This document shows, one piece after another, positions 14,732 through 15,499 of a DNA stretch of 15,499 bases. Where the stretch lies: the NCBI GenBank assembly GCA_009926815.1, contig RFOC01000026.1, forward strand, positions 1 through 15,499, read 5' to 3'. Both the position numbers and the translations under genes were made by a program. Source of the stretch: Planctomycetota bacterium. GTDB lineage: Bacteria; Planctomycetota; Phycisphaerae; Phycisphaerales; SM1A02. Every line of letters starts with the position of its first letter. Position 1 is the stretch's first letter. Under the pieces are notes generated by a model. The model was not told where the DNA came from and ran no database searches. It worked only from the letters and a program-made list of their open reading frames with translations.

Positions 14732-14793
14732 GTTCCCGCCCCCAGGTTCTTCCCCGGGAAGCAAAGCGACCTCGGCCGAATGGCCGAGGTCGC
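14732..14793. repeat. 62-bp direct repeat, copy 2
   Basis: This is the copy next to rpsA. Since it contains the rpsA terminator, it is probably the original one. It is 53 bases identical to copy 1, then two mismatches, then seven identical bases. Confidence 0.95.
14766..14793 (-). terminator. Rho-independent terminator of rpsA (perfect 12-bp hairpin)
   Basis: The arms 14766-14777 and 14782-14793 pair perfectly around a GAAT loop. Read on the minus strand, the hairpin is followed by TTTGCTT. It lies 25 bases after the bS1 stop codon. Confidence 0.85.
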
Positions 14794-14817
14794 GTGGTTT
14801 CGGGGTGATGCCGGGGT

Positions 14818-15499
14818 TCAGAACCGGATCTTGTCGGTGCCCAGCGCACCGTGGTCGTCCATGCCGCCGCGGGTGGGTGCAGGCTTGATCCGCGGGAACT
14901 CGTCCGCGCCCGCGTCGCGAGTGTCGCCCGCCGCGCCGGCGCCCCACTGGGCACGCTTGAGGCTCAGGCCGATCTTGCGGTCCGAGGTGTCCACGCGAAG
15001 GATCTTCACGTCGACCTCCTGGCCGGGCTTCACCACGTCGAGCGGGTTCTCCACCTTCTGGTCGCTGAGCTCGCTGATGTGGAGCAGACCCTCGAGGCCC
15101 TCCTCCAGCTCGACGAACACGCCGAAGTTGGTGATCTTGGTGATGTGGCCCTTCACGATCATGCCCGGGCGGTAGGCGCCGGGGATGGCCTCGAGCCACG
15201 GGTCCTCGCTCAGCTGCTTGGTGCCCAGGCCCACGCGCTGCTTCTCGCGGTCGACATCCAGGACCACGCACTTGACCGCGTCGCCCTTCTTGAAGACCTC
15301 GTTCGGGTGGGCGACCTTCTTGGTCCAGCTGATGTCGCTGACATGCAGCAGGCCGTCGATGCCCGGCTCGATCTCGATGAACGCGCCGTAGTTGGCCAGG
15401 TTGCGGACCTTGCCCTCGATGATGGTGCCCGGCGGGTACTTCTCCGCCACCAGCTCCCAGGGGTTCACCTCGGTCTGCTTCATGCCGAGGCTGATCTCG
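14818..15499 (-). CDS. rpsA: Small ribosomal subunit protein bS1, C-terminal part (5' end outside the window)
   Basis: bS1 brings mRNA to the 30S subunit through tandem S1 (OB-fold) RNA-binding domains. About 226 residues are visible; the frame is open to base 15499, so the gene begins beyond the window. The visible part opens with the end of one S1 repeat (EISLGMKQTEVNPW). A full repeat follows (PPGTIIEGKVRNLANYG up to RVGLGTKQL), then a second (RPGMIVKGHITKITNFG up to KIGLSLKRAQ). The inter-repeat DPW motif (SEDPW) is typical of bS1. After the last repeat comes a tail of about 45 residues rich in Gly, Asp and Pro, ending in DKIRF. A perfect hairpin terminator follows 25 bases after the stop. 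The internal ATG at 15483 lies inside a repeat and is not the start. Confidence 0.93.
   Translation of the reverse strand, partial: EISLGMKQTEVNPWELVAEKYPPGTIIEGKVRNLANYGAFIEIEPGIDGLLHVSDISWTKKVAHPNEVFKKGDAVKCVVLDVDREKQRVGLGTKQLSEDPWLEAIPGAYRPGMIVKGHITKITNFGVFVELEEGLEGLLHISELSDQKVENPLDVVKPGQEVDVKILRVDTSDRKIGLSLKRAQWGAGAAGDTRDAGADEFPRIKPAPTRGGMDDHGALGTDKIRF

Noticed and set aside
13942..14793. The repeat-flanked segment as an insertion sequence
   Set aside because: There is no transposase, the flanking repeats are direct rather than inverted, and the enclosed gene encodes a GYF_2 membrane protein.
13994..15271. A 425-aa open frame on the minus strand that spans the GYF_2 gene and part of rpsA
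   Set aside because: Its first half is an out-of-frame reading of bS1. Only the last 211 codons, from the ATG at 14629 with AAGGAG, form a recognisable protein.

Overview
The window looks like a compact chromosomal stretch from a high-GC bacterium, most likely a planctomycete, perhaps of the Phycisphaerae. The reasons are indirect: a secretin/STN-like exported protein with a Gly-rich linker, a GYF_2 (DUF4339) membrane protein, the style of the double zinc-ribbon protein and the MFS carrier, and near 70 % GC in most genes. Taxonomy is inferred from protein style, not from a marker gene. No rRNA, tRNA, CRISPR array or transposase is visible.

Layout. Bases 1-3288 (+) carry the polymerase and C-terminal parts of the replicative DNA polymerase III alpha subunit (dnaE, cut at the window start). 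It converges, with a 1-base gap, on a two-gene minus operon: a NYN/YacP-like putative RNase (3895-4371) followed by pyridoxamine phosphate oxidase (pdxH, 3290-3898), joined by an ATGA overlap. Diverging from it is a translation-related plus operon (4497-5920): bS21 with an Arg-Gly-Ala tail, the ribosome silencing factor RsfS, and the tRNA m7G46 methyltransferase TrmB. A small double zinc-ribbon protein (5925-6245, -) and an orphan sensor histidine kinase (6281-7819, +) diverge from a 35-base gap.

From 13744 down to 7797 all genes are on the minus strand and tightly spaced. They are an exported 592-aa protein with a possible degenerate AMMECR1-like domain and a toroid-like C-terminus, an exported STN-like protein with a Gly-rich linker, an MFS carrier, a GT-C (GT39-like) membrane glycosyltransferase, and a 103-aa conserved-looking cytosolic protein. 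The window ends with a lower-GC GYF_2 membrane protein gene (13994-14629, -) lying between two copies of a 62-bp hairpin repeat, and then the 3' part of ribosomal protein bS1 (rpsA, -), cut at the window end.

Two patterns stand out. First, seven start codons have a -10-like hexamer (TAnnCT, once CATAAT) exactly 6 or 7 bases upstream, with no Shine-Dalgarno site. This is the geometry of leaderless transcripts and fixes several start codons. Second, the bS1 terminator hairpin is duplicated, and the lower-GC gene sits between the copies. Its stop codon is made by the two bases in which the copies differ. No complete new defence or biosynthetic system was recognised.
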